This document shows positions 1-8,531 of a stretch of DNA of 41,441 nt, in pieces. A program made the position numbers and the translations under genes. This DNA comes from Acidobacteriota bacterium (lineage in GTDB: Bacteria; Acidobacteriota; Blastocatellia; RBC074): contig JAHBSF010000051.1 in assembly GCA_019639255.1 (NCBI GenBank), positions 1-41,441 on the forward strand, written 5' to 3'. How positions within the stretch are numbered: position 1 is the first letter of the stretch; each line of letters starts with the position of its first letter. Under the pieces are notes generated by a model. The model did no database searches. It was given only the letters and a program-made list of their open reading frames with translations, and was not told the origin of the DNA.

Positions 1-482
1 GTTGGCGCGCACGGCGTGGGCTCGAGCCTGATCCTGAGTTCCCCGGTATGCGCTTCACGCTCCTGCACACCATCGCACACTTGCTCATCCGCGAGCTCGC
101 GCTCGACTGTGGGTACAACGCGGCGAGCATCCGCGAGCGCGTCTACGCCGACACCGAGGACGGCAAGAAGCAGGCGGGCATCTTGATCTACACGGCAGCC
201 GCCGACTCCGACGGCACGCTCGGCGGCCTCGTCGACCTCGGCAAGCCTGAGAACCTCGGACGTTTGCTGCGGCAGGCGTTCGATCGCGCGAAGGTCTGCG
301 CATCTGATCCGCTGTGCGCCGAGCACAATCCGAGGACCGACTCATCGCTGCACGCCGCCTCGTGCCACGCATGCTCGTTCGTCTCCGAGACATCGTGCGA
401 GTGCGGCAATCGCTATCTCGATCGCGCCCTCGTCATCCCGACGCTGCAAGTCACCGACGCGGCCTTCTTCACGGGGATCTAA
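1..482 (+). CDS. drmB: DrmB-like DUF1998 protein, C-terminal part (5' end outside window)
   Basis: The frame is open from the window edge, so this is the tail of a longer protein. Visible motifs are LLHTIAHLLIREL, then GYNAASIRERVY, then a cysteine-rich end (CASDPLC, ASCHACSF, ETSCECGN, YLDRAL). This order is the C-terminal DUF1998 domain found in DrmB of DISARM antiphage systems and in related helicase-associated proteins. In DISARM, DrmB acts with the helicase DrmA to restrict incoming phage DNA. The next gene overlaps the stop codon (TAATG) and encodes a phospholipase D-like protein, the DISARM drmB-drmC order. The helicase and methyltransferase genes would lie to the left, outside the window. 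A different DUF1998 protein beside a PLD protein is possible but less likely. Confidence 0.8.
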   Translation, partial: WRARRGLEPDPEFPGMRFTLLHTIAHLLIRELALDCGYNAASIRERVYADTEDGKKQAGILIYTAAADSDGTLGGLVDLGKPENLGRLLRQAFDRAKVCASDPLCAEHNPRTDSSLHAASCHACSFVSETSCECGNRYLDRALVIPTLQVTDAAFFTGI

Positions 483-1148
483 TGCAGGCACTTCTTGATG
501 CGGTCGTAGACCTCGTGGCTCTCGTCTCTCCGGCGAAGGTGCGCACCTGCTGCGCGCACGGCCGTCAAGCGCGTCGTCGCGGCGTGGGAGCAGGTGCAGG
601 CGAGTGGGGACGAGGTTGCTGGCATACTCCTCGGCGCGTCCGAATCGCGCATGCGCGTCGAGCGCGAGCTGAGCGTCGAGTTGGTTTGGACCGGTCCGAC
701 GACGCGCTTCGTTCCAACGCGCAGGACGGAGCAGGTGCTGCTCGACCTGATCGCGAGCGCGACCAAGAACTTCTTCCTCGTAAGCGTCGTCGCAGCCCTG
801 AACGAGGCCGCGAGCCGTGGCGTTCGCCTGCGCATCCTGCTTGAAGCCTCGATGAGCCACGGCGGCACGTTGAACTATGACCCGGCAGCCACGATACGTG
901 CACGAGTTCCAAGCGCAGAGATCTTCACGTGGAGGGATAAGCCCGAGCCCTTTGTCGACGGCAAGGTCCACGCGAAGGTCGCGGTCGTCGACGGCGTGCG
1001 CGCGTTCATTACGAGCGCGAACCTCACCGGACACGCTCTCGAGAAGAACATGGAGGCCGGCGTGCTTATCAACGGCGGCCCGATGCCAAAGACCCTGAGC
1101 GACCACCTCCAAGCGTTGATCGACGTGGGGATCATCGATCGCGTATGA
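482..1148 (+). CDS. drmC: DrmC-like phospholipase D-fold protein with a reading-frame break near its N-terminus
   Basis: A single PLD (HKD) motif is visible as VHAKVAVVD followed by TSANLTGHALEKNMEAG, as in DrmC, the PLD-family component of DISARM. Family proteins are about 200-240 residues, and 482-1148 would give about 222. The expected start is the ATG at 482, overlapping the drmB stop; it opens MQALLDAVVDLVALVSPAKV in one frame. The conserved body (VAAWEQVQASGDEVAG onward) is in another frame, open only from 510 and with a GTG at 594. Joining them needs a one-base shift between about 510 and 594, so either the gene is frameshifted or the assembly has an indel. If translation starts at GTG 594 the product is 184 residues and keeps the HKD motif. 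The very GC-rich sequence here differs from darTG next door. Confidence 0.7.
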
Positions 1149-1257
1149 TCTTGGCTCGAAGACCTGAGTCGCGGTGCGAGCTACGGCCAGAGTCGAGCGC
1201 AAGATTCAATTGCAACTACGATCCGAACCGGGAAACGTATAACAAGGCAAGAACCGG

Positions 1258-1896
1258 ATGAACGATCTGGGTCGCCAAAAAGCTTTGATCTTCCGTATCA
1301 CGCACATTGACAATGTGGCTTGGATGCTGGCCAACGGATTGCATTGCGCAGATTCCGAACGCCGCGACCCAAACTATCGCGAGATTGGAAATCCAGATCT
1401 TATCGGCAGACGGGAACGGCGCGTCGTGCCGGTTTCACCCGGTGGGACACTGAAACAATACATCCCGTTCTACTTCACGCCCCATTCGCCGATGCTGTTA
1501 AACATCAAGACCGGCTACGGCGGCTTGAAGCAGACGCCGATGCCGGAGATTGTCATTTTGGTTTCATCGCTGAACCAGGTGAAGGAAGCAGGGATACCGT
1601 TTGTTTTTACCGATCGGCACGCTTATCTGGCGACGGCGGAGTTTTTCAGCGAACTGGAAGACTTGGATCGCATCGATTGGGAGCTTTTGCAGTCACGCAA
1701 TTTCAGGCGGGACCCGGAAGATCCCGGCAGCTTCGAGCGGTATCAGGCCGAGGCTCTGATTCACCGACACCTGCCCTGCATCTGCATATCGGGGATTGTG
1801 TGTTATGGTTCAGCGCAGGAAATGCGATTGCTGGATGAACAGAAACAGGCCGGTATTACGCTCAACACGATCGTAAAACCGGATTGGTACTTCTGA
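1258..1896 (+). CDS. darT: DarT-family ssDNA ADP-ribosyltransferase toxin
   Basis: The 212-residue product has the DUF4433/DarT pattern: an N-terminal IFRITHIDNVAWMLANG segment, the core YIPFYFTPHSPMLLNI, and the late motif ERYQAEALIHRHLP, whose Glu fits the catalytic glutamate. DarT enzymes use NAD+ to ADP-ribosylate thymidine in single-stranded DNA, which blocks replication; DarTG pairs are established as toxin-antitoxin and antiphage systems. Length is normal for the family. The stop overlaps the darG start (TGATG), so the two are translationally coupled. About 110 nt separate it from the DISARM-like genes upstream, consistent with a defence island. The reading frame appears intact. Confidence 0.92.
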   Translation: MNDLGRQKALIFRITHIDNVAWMLANGLHCADSERRDPNYREIGNPDLIGRRERRVVPVSPGGTLKQYIPFYFTPHSPMLLNIKTGYGGLKQTPMPEIVILVSSLNQVKEAGIPFVFTDRHAYLATAEFFSELEDLDRIDWELLQSRNFRRDPEDPGSFERYQAEALIHRHLPCICISGIVCYGSAQEMRLLDEQKQAGITLNTIVKPDWYF

Positions 1897-2993
1897 TGAT
1901 CAGATATACCGAAGGCAATTTGCTCGACGCATCGACAGAAGCGCTTGTCAACACCGTCAACGAAGTCGGTGTTATGGGCAAGGGTATTGCGCTGATGTTC
2001 CGCGAAGCCTTTCCGGCCAATACGCGCGCGTATAAAGCGGCGTGTGAGGCAGGAGAAGTCCGCGTCGGCCGAATGTTCGTGACGCGCAACGACGCGCTGA
2101 TCGGCCCGAAATGGATCGTCAACTTCCCAACCAAAAAGCATTGGCGGAACCCCTCGAAACTGGAATGGATCCGTGAGGGACTGGCCGACCTTGTCCGCGT
2201 AATTCGCGAGAATGCAATCCGCTCTGTAGCCCTGCCTCCGCTCGGTTGCGGCAACGGCGGATTGCAATGGGACCAGGTGCGCCGCGAGATCGAGGCCGCG
2301 TTGTTGCAATTGCCTGATGTGGATGTCCTCGTATACGCCCCCACTGCGACTTATTACAATGCGCCGAAACGTTCGGGCGTGATCGAACTGACGCCCGCCC
2401 GGGCATTGATTGCGGAATTGGTTCGGCGCTACTGCATTTTGGGTCTGGAATGTACAAATTTAGAGGTGCAGAAACTGGCCTGGTTCCTTAACCGCCTGAT
2501 CGAGCAGACCTCAAACGGTATTTCCATAGCCAACCCCCTCGGTCTGCAATTCATCGCCAATAAATACGGACCTTATGCTGATCGACTGCGCCATCTGCTC
2601 GATGGTCTGGATGGAAGTTACCTCCACTGCGAGAAACGATTGAGCGATGCAAGTCCGTTCGATCTGATCCGGTTCGAGGAAGACAAGCGCAAGATTCTGG
2701 AGAGCTACCTTCAGAGCGCCGAAGTTGCCGAATACTTACCGGCATTGGAGAAGACTGCTGCACTGATCGACGGTTTTGAATCGCCGCTCGGAATGGAGTT
2801 GCTGGCGACGGTAGACTGGCTGCTCGTCAAAGACAATTGCCCGCGAAACGTCGAATCCATTCGCGAAGGATTGTCCCGATGGCCGGGCGGCAAAGATGCT
2901 TCGCACCGCAAGCTGAAATTCTTCGACGACCGGCTCTTGAGTCTGGCACTCGACCGGTTGACCACCGTCGATAACCCCGCACTTCAAGCATAA
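1896..2993 (+). CDS. darG: DarG-family macrodomain antitoxin
   Basis: ATG 1896 overlaps the darT stop and gives 365 residues starting MIRYTEGNLL; a TTG 12 nt upstream lies in the same frame but is less likely. Residues 1-150 form a macrodomain with the binding loops VNTVNEVGVMGKGIAL and PLGCGNGGL. In DarG this domain removes ADP-ribose from thymidine in DNA and so reverses DarT damage. From about residue 165 comes the second domain (TPARALIAEL, NLEVQKLAWFLNRL, ANKYGPYADRLRHLL), the usual DarG C-terminal part that binds DarT directly; its QKL...YGPY pattern resembles Panacea-type antitoxin domains. Both domains are complete. The gene ends just before a palindromic repeat at 2999. Confidence 0.92.
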   Translation: MIRYTEGNLLDASTEALVNTVNEVGVMGKGIALMFREAFPANTRAYKAACEAGEVRVGRMFVTRNDALIGPKWIVNFPTKKHWRNPSKLEWIREGLADLVRVIRENAIRSVALPPLGCGNGGLQWDQVRREIEAALLQLPDVDVLVYAPTATYYNAPKRSGVIELTPARALIAELVRRYCILGLECTNLEVQKLAWFLNRLIEQTSNGISIANPLGLQFIANKYGPYADRLRHLLDGLDGSYLHCEKRLSDASPFDLIRFEEDKRKILESYLQSAEVAEYLPALEKTAALIDGFESPLGMELLATVDWLLVKDNCPRNVESIREGLSRWPGGKDASHRKLKFFDDRLLSLALDRLTTVDNPALQA

Positions 2994-2998
2994 GAAAA

Positions 2999-3093
2999 AA
3001 CACGGAACAAACCGAAGTTCACGGAAATCACGGAAGGGTTTATTGCCGTTCATAATTCCCGTGCTTGTTTCCGTGTGTTCCGCGTTCTCTCTT
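2999..3093. repeat. Palindromic boundary repeat, copy a
   Basis: Diverged copy of the CGGAA-rich inverted repeat. The left arm has CACGGAACAAACCGAAG and CACGGAAATCACGGAA; the right arm has TTTCCGTGTGTTCCGCG and ends TTCTCTCTT. It lies between darG and the M16-family gene, both on the + strand. The arms pair imperfectly. Confidence 0.75.
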
Positions 3094-3126
3094 ATGTGTT
3101 AAATTTATCGCGGAGGTCCGGATTCG

Positions 3127-6100
3127 ATGATTAGCAGTTCAATGACTCGTTTCCTCGGCGCGCTTTTGACCGCAATACTATTTGCGTCCATCGCCCCCGC
3201 TCAAAGCGGGCGCGGGCGGCCTACCGCTCCGCCGCCCAAACCCACCCCCGGTCCCAATGTGCCATCCACGGGCGTCCTGAACGTCCCCGAAGGCGGACGC
3301 CTCACGCGCCACGATATCGAAGGCATTACGACCCGGTATGCGATGCGCAACGGAATGATGGTAGTCTTTCGCGAACGTCACGCATCGCCGCTCGTAGCCG
3401 TTACGCTTTACATAAAGGCCGGAACTTTTGCGGAAAGAGACAACGAAGCCGGTCTTGCACAACTCACGACGCGAATGCTTCTGAAAGGCACAGCCGCGCG
3501 CCCCGCCGGCGATATCGAAAAAGAAATTCAGCGCCTCGGCGGAGTCTTCAGCTTCAATGTCGATCACGATCACGCGGCGTTCAATATCGCAGCTCCGGCC
3601 GAAAGCGCGCAAAAAGCAGGCGAACTCCTCGCCGAACTCGTACTCAATCCCGCTTTCCCGGAAAACCAGCTCAAAAATGCCGTGCACGAAGTCTACCGCG
3701 CCGGCCTTCGCTTCGACGATGACGCAGCACAAGCCTCATTCGATTACTTATACTCAACCGCATTCACCGTGCATCCGCTGCGCCGCTTCCGGTTCGGAAC
3801 CGAAGAATCCCTCGCATCATTCACACGCGCACACGTAGCAGCATTTCATCAGAATCACTATCAGCCGCAAAACGCCGTTCTCGCCATTGCAGGCGATGTA
3901 ATACCGATTCAGACCATCGGCAGATTGCAACTCGCCTTCGGCAAATGGACGAAATCCGCCGCTGCCGCAACTCCGCCCACCGTTCAACCTTCTACTCCGC
4001 CGGTAGCTCCGTCCACGACTTCCGCCGCAACAAGAACGCAGCCGACAACAACAAACCCGGCTTCGGGCGCTCCATCGACATCGACATCGACTGCGACCAC
4101 TGCAGTATTGGCCGCTGCGCCTTCCGCATCTTCTTTCGATGAACCGGCGCAGAACGCCCTGCGCTACGGCAACGCGCGCGGCGCAACGCGCCAGACATAC
4201 ATCGCCATCGGCTATCACACTCCCGCCCCCGCTACCACCGCAGCCGGATACAAGGAGCGCGCAACGCTCGAAGTTCTCGCCGCCGTGCTCGGCGTCGGTC
4301 GCGGCGCGCGGCTGTTTCAGGTTTTGCGCGACGGATCGCGGCTTTCGGCCGAAGCGCGCGACAAGGGCGAACTCGCAAACCTCGTATCCGACGTTTCAGC
4401 CGGGTATCGCGCGTGGCAGGGCGCGTCTATGCTCGTAGTGCAGTTGCGCGTCGATCCCGAACGTATAGACCGCGCCGAAGCGGAATACTTCCGCGAAATC
4501 GAACGCTTCAAACGCGAACGCATAAGCGAAGGAGAATTGCAACGCGCGCGCTTCATGCTCGAAAAACGTCACCACGATTCCATTGCCCGTCTTGAAGACG
4601 ACGCCCAACTCGCCGCCCATTTCCAGTCTATGTTCGGCGATGCGCGACAATACGACGCGCACCTGTCTCGTATTCAGTCCGTCACCGCGCAGGATGTTCA
4701 AGCCGCCGCCGCTAAATACCTGACCATTGCAAACACCACGGTGCACGAATTCGAACCCGCTACGGCGCAGGCGCGCACTTTCACCCCGGAAACATTCGCC
4801 GAAACGATGACGATATTTGCGCCCACGCTTGCGCGCACCGTAATTGCGGACGAAGTCAAACAGGGCGCAACGCTCAGAACCTTCACACAGGGCGCCGAGC
4901 GCGGCGCCGGCACAGTCGGAAGAAACGTAATAATCGCGGAAGCACCGCTGCCGGTGAAGGACTATTCGGTGTTCCGCGGGCCGCGCGCATTCGTGCGCGA
5001 GGATCGTTCGCGTCCGAAAATTTCTGTCGGAGTATTCTTTCAGGGCGGCCGTCTGCTCGAAGAAGCCGCTACAAACGGCCTTACGGAGTTGATGCTGCGC
5101 GCCATGCTCAAGGGCACGCAGACGCGCAAGAGCGATCTCATAGCGCTCGAACTCGAAAGCTACGGCGGCGAAATCCACATAGTAAACGAACCCGACCTTT
5201 TCGGCCTCGTACTCGACGTGCTCTCGCGCAACACCGAACCGGCGACAAAACTGCTGCTCGATCTGGTGGAAAATCCGTACTTCGACAAAGCAGAACTTGC
5301 GCGCGAACGCGAAGTATTGCTCGGCGATCAGCTCGCGGCTTCAAATCATCCGATGCGGCGCGCCGAAGAACTGATGTGGGCGTCGCTTTATCCCGGACAT
5401 CCTTACGGGTTGCCGCGCTTGGGCTCATCCCAGGTAGTCAGATCAATCACGGTCGAACAACTCGAAGACTGGCACTCGCGCAGCGTCAAACGGCAGTTGC
5501 CGATGGTCATCGTAGTCGGAGATACGGACGGATCGGCGCTTGTATCGCGCATATTCGCCGAAGCATTCAAGCGCGGCGAACTCGACAAATCGCTGAAGGT
5601 CAACCTGCCGCCGCTCACCGCCCCGCCCGATGAAATGGCCGAAATCCGCGGCCGCGCGCAAACCGTGCAGGCCGCAGGCATACGCACAAATCCCGGTCAG
5701 GGCAACGAACCGCAAGCATTCGAGATTCTCGCGCAGGCACTTGCAGGCCGCCTCATCGCCGATCTCGTAATCAGGCAGGGCATCGCCGATGAAGTCTCGG
5801 TAATCAGCAATCACCTGCTGGCATCCGGCGCATTCGGCGCCGTCGTCGCTTCCGCACCCGAACACGAAGCAAACATACGCGCGGCGATCCAAACCGAAAT
5901 CGCCAGACTCGCAGGCGCTCCGCCCGCAGACGACGACTTCGACCGCGCACGCAACGCCGCCATAGGAAGCTACGCGCTCGGATTGCAACGACATTCGGAG
6001 CGCGCCGTAGAGTACGCGCGCCTCGCCATAGCCGCGCGCAAAACAAACGACGCCGAAAACCAACCCGATCTCATACGCGCCATTCGTCAAATCGAATTGC

Positions 6101-6171
6101 GCCGATTCGCCGATTCGGTGATAAAGGTGAATCAACTCGGGACGGGCGTTGTGAGATCGCAGGAGAGATAA
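3127..6171 (+). CDS. Secreted M16-family (insulinase-like) protein with both zinc motifs missing
   Basis: ATG 3127 has a good ribosome binding site (GGAGG at 3112-3116) and a signal peptide ending near APAQS (residues 22-26). The 1014 residues hold two M16 halves, about 60-560 and 620-1000, each with the alpha/beta repeats of processing-peptidase-like proteins. Active M16 enzymes carry HxxEH in a GLAHFLEH-type context. Here the aligned positions read GLAQLTTRMLLKGT (about residue 109) and NGLTELMLRAMLKGT (about residue 650), so neither half can bind zinc in the usual way. A Pro/Thr/Ala/Ser-rich low-complexity linker sits inside the first half at about 277-337. The protein may be a non-catalytic partner, but no active M16 gene is visible nearby. 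Its TAA stop lies in the palindromic repeat (GAGAGATAA). Confidence 0.88.
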   Translation: MISSSMTRFLGALLTAILFASIAPAQSGRGRPTAPPPKPTPGPNVPSTGVLNVPEGGRLTRHDIEGITTRYAMRNGMMVVFRERHASPLVAVTLYIKAGTFAERDNEAGLAQLTTRMLLKGTAARPAGDIEKEIQRLGGVFSFNVDHDHAAFNIAAPAESAQKAGELLAELVLNPAFPENQLKNAVHEVYRAGLRFDDDAAQASFDYLYSTAFTVHPLRRFRFGTEESLASFTRAHVAAFHQNHYQPQNAVLAIAGDVIPIQTIGRLQLAFGKWTKSAAAATPPTVQPSTPPVAPSTTSAATRTQPTTTNPASGAPSTSTSTATTAVLAAAPSASSFDEPAQNALRYGNARGATRQTYIAIGYHTPAPATTAAGYKERATLEVLAAVLGVGRGARLFQVLRDGSRLSAEARDKGELANLVSDVSAGYRAWQGASMLVVQLRVDPERIDRAEAEYFREIERFKRERISEGELQRARFMLEKRHHDSIARLEDDAQLAAHFQSMFGDARQYDAHLSRIQSVTAQDVQAAAAKYLTIANTTVHEFEPATAQARTFTPETFAETMTIFAPTLARTVIADEVKQGATLRTFTQGAERGAGTVGRNVIIAEAPLPVKDYSVFRGPRAFVREDRSRPKISVGVFFQGGRLLEEAATNGLTELMLRAMLKGTQTRKSDLIALELESYGGEIHIVNEPDLFGLVLDVLSRNTEPATKLLLDLVENPYFDKAELAREREVLLGDQLAASNHPMRRAEELMWASLYPGHPYGLPRLGSSQVVRSITVEQLEDWHSRSVKRQLPMVIVVGDTDGSALVSRIFAEAFKRGELDKSLKVNLPPLTAPPDEMAEIRGRAQTVQAAGIRTNPGQGNEPQAFEILAQALAGRLIADLVIRQGIADEVSVISNHLLASGAFGAVVASAPEHEANIRAAIQTEIARLAGAPPADDDFDRARNAAIGSYALGLQRHSERAVEYARLAIAARKTNDAENQPDLIRAIRQIELRRFADSVIKVNQLGTGVVRSQER

Positions 6172-6260
6172 CGGAACAAACGAAATGAAACGAAAAAAAC
6201 GGAAAAGTTGAATTTTTTCCGTCTGTTCCGTCTTTTTTCGTGTGTTCCGTCATCTCTCTT
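6163..6260. repeat. Palindromic boundary repeat, copy b
   Basis: Left arm begins GAGAGATAACGGAACAAACG and right arm ends GTGTTCCGTCATCTCTCTT. The interior has CGAAA/CGGAAA units. It separates the M16 gene and the molybdenum hydroxylase gene (both +) and supplies the M16 stop codon. Confidence 0.9.
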
Positions 6261-6275
6261 CCTGTTCAGGTTCTT

Positions 6276-8462
6276 ATGGCCGTCGGACAAAACGTAAACC
6301 GCAAGGAAGGCATCGAGAAACTGACGGGCGCAGCGCGCTACGTCGACGACATATCGCTCGACTCGATGCTCCACGGCCTTACCGTGCGCAGCACCATCCC
6401 GCGCGGCCGCATACGCGCAATCAATTTCGATCTGGCTTTCGACTGGTCGCAGGTCGTCGTAGCCGATCATCGCGACATCCCCGGCGAAAACTTCGTCGCA
6501 CTTATAGAAAACGATCAACCGCTGCTCGCCGCAGATGAAATTCGCCACGCGGAAGAACCCATTCTGCTCATCGCAGCCGAATCCAAAGCCATCGCATATG
6601 AGGCGGCGCGCCATATCACAATCGAATATGAAGAACTGCCGCCCATTCTCTCCATCGAAGAAGCCCTCGCCCCGTCACATCCCATTTACGGCAGCGACAA
6701 CATATTCAAAAGATTCCTCATCGCGCGCGGCGACATAAACGAGGGCTTTCAAAACGCCGACCGCATCATTGAAGGGGTATACCGCGTCCCCCATCAGGAG
6801 CAACTCTACATCGAACCCCAGGGCGTCATCGCAGCAACGAATGAAGCTACGGGCGAAATAACAGTTATGGGTTCGCTGCAGTGCCCCTACTACGTTCACA
6901 AGGCGCTCAAGCAACTGTTTCAACTGCCCGACGAAAAGGTCATAGTCGTTCAGACCGTTACGGGAGGCGGCTTCGGCGGCAAGGAAGAATACCCTTCGGT
7001 AATCGCGGCGCACGCCGCACTGCTTGCTCATAAGGCAAAGCGCCCGGTCAAGATGATCTACGATCGCGCCGAAGATATCGCCGCCACGACAAAGCGCCAT
7101 CCCGGCATAATTCGCCATCGCACCGGTGTTACATCCGATGGACGCATCCTTGCCTGCGATATCGACATAGTATTTGACGGCGGCGCGTATGCGACGCTTT
7201 CGTCCGTAGTGCTATCGCGCGCGGCCATACACGCGCTCGGCCCCTACCGCTGCGACAACGTACGCATCGCGGCTCGCGCAGTCGCTACAAACACCCCTCC
7301 GAACGGCGCCTTTCGCGGCTTCGGCGCTCCACAATCCGCATTCGCCTACGAGATGCAGATAGAACGCATCGCCGCAGAACTCAACATCGAACCGCTCGAA
7401 ATCCGCCGCCGCAATATGGTGCGCGCCGGAGATATCACCGCTACGGGGCAGAAACTGCGCTGGAGCGTAGGCTCGGACGATGTGCTCGATGCAGTGCTTG
7501 AAAGATCCGGTTACGAACAAAAACGCCGCACGATTGCCGAAGAAAACTCGCGCAATGCCGGATCGAAGAAGCGGCGCGGCGTAGGGCTTTCGTTTTTCTT
7601 CCACGGCGCGGGATTCACAGGAAGCGGAGAGGCGAAGATGAAGGCGCGCGCCGGCGTCGAAGTAACCGCCGACGGCGTGGTGCGCGTGCTTTCCGGCTCC
7701 ACCGAAATCGGACAGGGAACGCGCACGATATTCGCCCAGATCGTAGCCGAAGAACTCGGCATAGATTATACCGATGTGGAAATCGCCGACCCCGACACCT
7801 CGCGCGTACCCGACAGCGGCCCCACGGTAGCTTCGCGCACCTGCATGGTCGTGGGCCGCGTCATTCAACTTGCCGCACGCGAAATCAGGGAAAAACTTCT
7901 GCGCAACGAACCGCTGCCCCTATACGCTGAAGTGCAATACGAAAGCCCTCCCGGCGTTGTATGGGACGACGATACTTATACGGGAGATGCTTATCCGGCA
8001 TTCTCCTGGGGCGCGGAAGTCGCCGAGGTCGAAGTCGATCTCGATACCTATGAAACCACGGTGCTGAAGATAACCACCGCGCAGGATATAGGCCGCGCAA
8101 TTCATCCCATACTCGCCGCCGGACAGATCGAGGGCGGCACACTTCAGGCGGTCGGGTATGGATTGATGGAAGAACTCGTATGGGATCGCGGCCGTATAGT
8201 CAACAACAGATTGACCAATTACATAATTCCGACCTCGCTCGATGCGCCCGAAATCGAGACAATCATCATTGAAAAGGAATATCCGCACGGCCCGTTCGGC
8301 GCAAAAGGCGTGGGCGAACTGCCTATGAACGGCGCAGCCCCCGCCATATGCGCCGCCATATTCCACGCCACAGGCGCTTTCATCGCAACCATACCCGCTA
8401 CTCCGGAAAGATTGATGGCGGCGCTCGATGAAACAAGAGATAACGGAACAAACGAAAAATAG
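6276..8462 (+). CDS. Xanthine dehydrogenase/aldehyde oxidase-family molybdopterin-binding large subunit
   Basis: The start is taken at ATG 6276 (MAVGQNVNRKEGIEKLTG). An in-frame GTG at 6240 lies inside the preceding palindrome and would only add a leader unlike the family. The 728-residue protein has the N-terminal hammerhead domain (KLTGAARYVDD) and the molybdopterin-binding core with TGGGFGGKEE, GAFRGFGAPQSAFA, STEIGQGT and the late GAKGVGELPMNGAAPAI, whose Glu matches the catalytic glutamate. It would hydroxylate a purine, aldehyde or aromatic substrate; substrate cannot be told from sequence. The 2Fe-2S and FAD subunits are at 12012 and 12499, separated by an opposite-strand block. The last residues (RDNGTNEK) and stop are encoded by the palindromic repeat at 8435. 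Confidence 0.92.
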   Translation: MAVGQNVNRKEGIEKLTGAARYVDDISLDSMLHGLTVRSTIPRGRIRAINFDLAFDWSQVVVADHRDIPGENFVALIENDQPLLAADEIRHAEEPILLIAAESKAIAYEAARHITIEYEELPPILSIEEALAPSHPIYGSDNIFKRFLIARGDINEGFQNADRIIEGVYRVPHQEQLYIEPQGVIAATNEATGEITVMGSLQCPYYVHKALKQLFQLPDEKVIVVQTVTGGGFGGKEEYPSVIAAHAALLAHKAKRPVKMIYDRAEDIAATTKRHPGIIRHRTGVTSDGRILACDIDIVFDGGAYATLSSVVLSRAAIHALGPYRCDNVRIAARAVATNTPPNGAFRGFGAPQSAFAYEMQIERIAAELNIEPLEIRRRNMVRAGDITATGQKLRWSVGSDDVLDAVLERSGYEQKRRTIAEENSRNAGSKKRRGVGLSFFFHGAGFTGSGEAKMKARAGVEVTADGVVRVLSGSTEIGQGTRTIFAQIVAEELGIDYTDVEIADPDTSRVPDSGPTVASRTCMVVGRVIQLAAREIREKLLRNEPLPLYAEVQYESPPGVVWDDDTYTGDAYPAFSWGAEVAEVEVDLDTYETTVLKITTAQDIGRAIHPILAAGQIEGGTLQAVGYGLMEELVWDRGRIVNNRLTNYIIPTSLDAPEIETIIIEKEYPHGPFGAKGVGELPMNGAAPAICAAIFHATGAFIATIPATPERLMAALDETRDNGTNEK

Positions 8463-8531
8463 ACGAAACAAACGGAATAGAATCATATTTCCGTTTGTTT
8501 CGACTATTTTTCGTTTGTTCCGTTATCTCTT
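8435..8531. repeat. Palindromic boundary repeat, copy c (best-conserved hairpin)
   Basis: Each arm reads AAGAGATAACGGAACAAACG from the outside, and the two arms match over about 43 bp with one mismatch, around a short AT-rich loop. It lies between convergent genes. It encodes the last eight residues and stop of the large hydroxylase subunit on + and the stop of the ABC permease on -. Confidence 0.95.

Noticed and set aside
342-1202. - strand open frame over the DrmB/DrmC region
   Set aside because: GC-rich sequence gives chance open frames; the + strand shows clear DUF1998 and PLD motifs.
2391-2993. Separate antitoxin or toxin gene at the DarG C-terminus
   Set aside because: No start or break is visible and the region fits the usual second domain of DarG.
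2999-3093. CRISPR array
   Set aside because: The repeats are inverted pairs at scattered places, not direct repeats with equal spacers.
6240-6275. Upstream GTG start for the hydroxylase large subunit
   Set aside because: It begins in the palindromic repeat and adds a leader not seen in the family.
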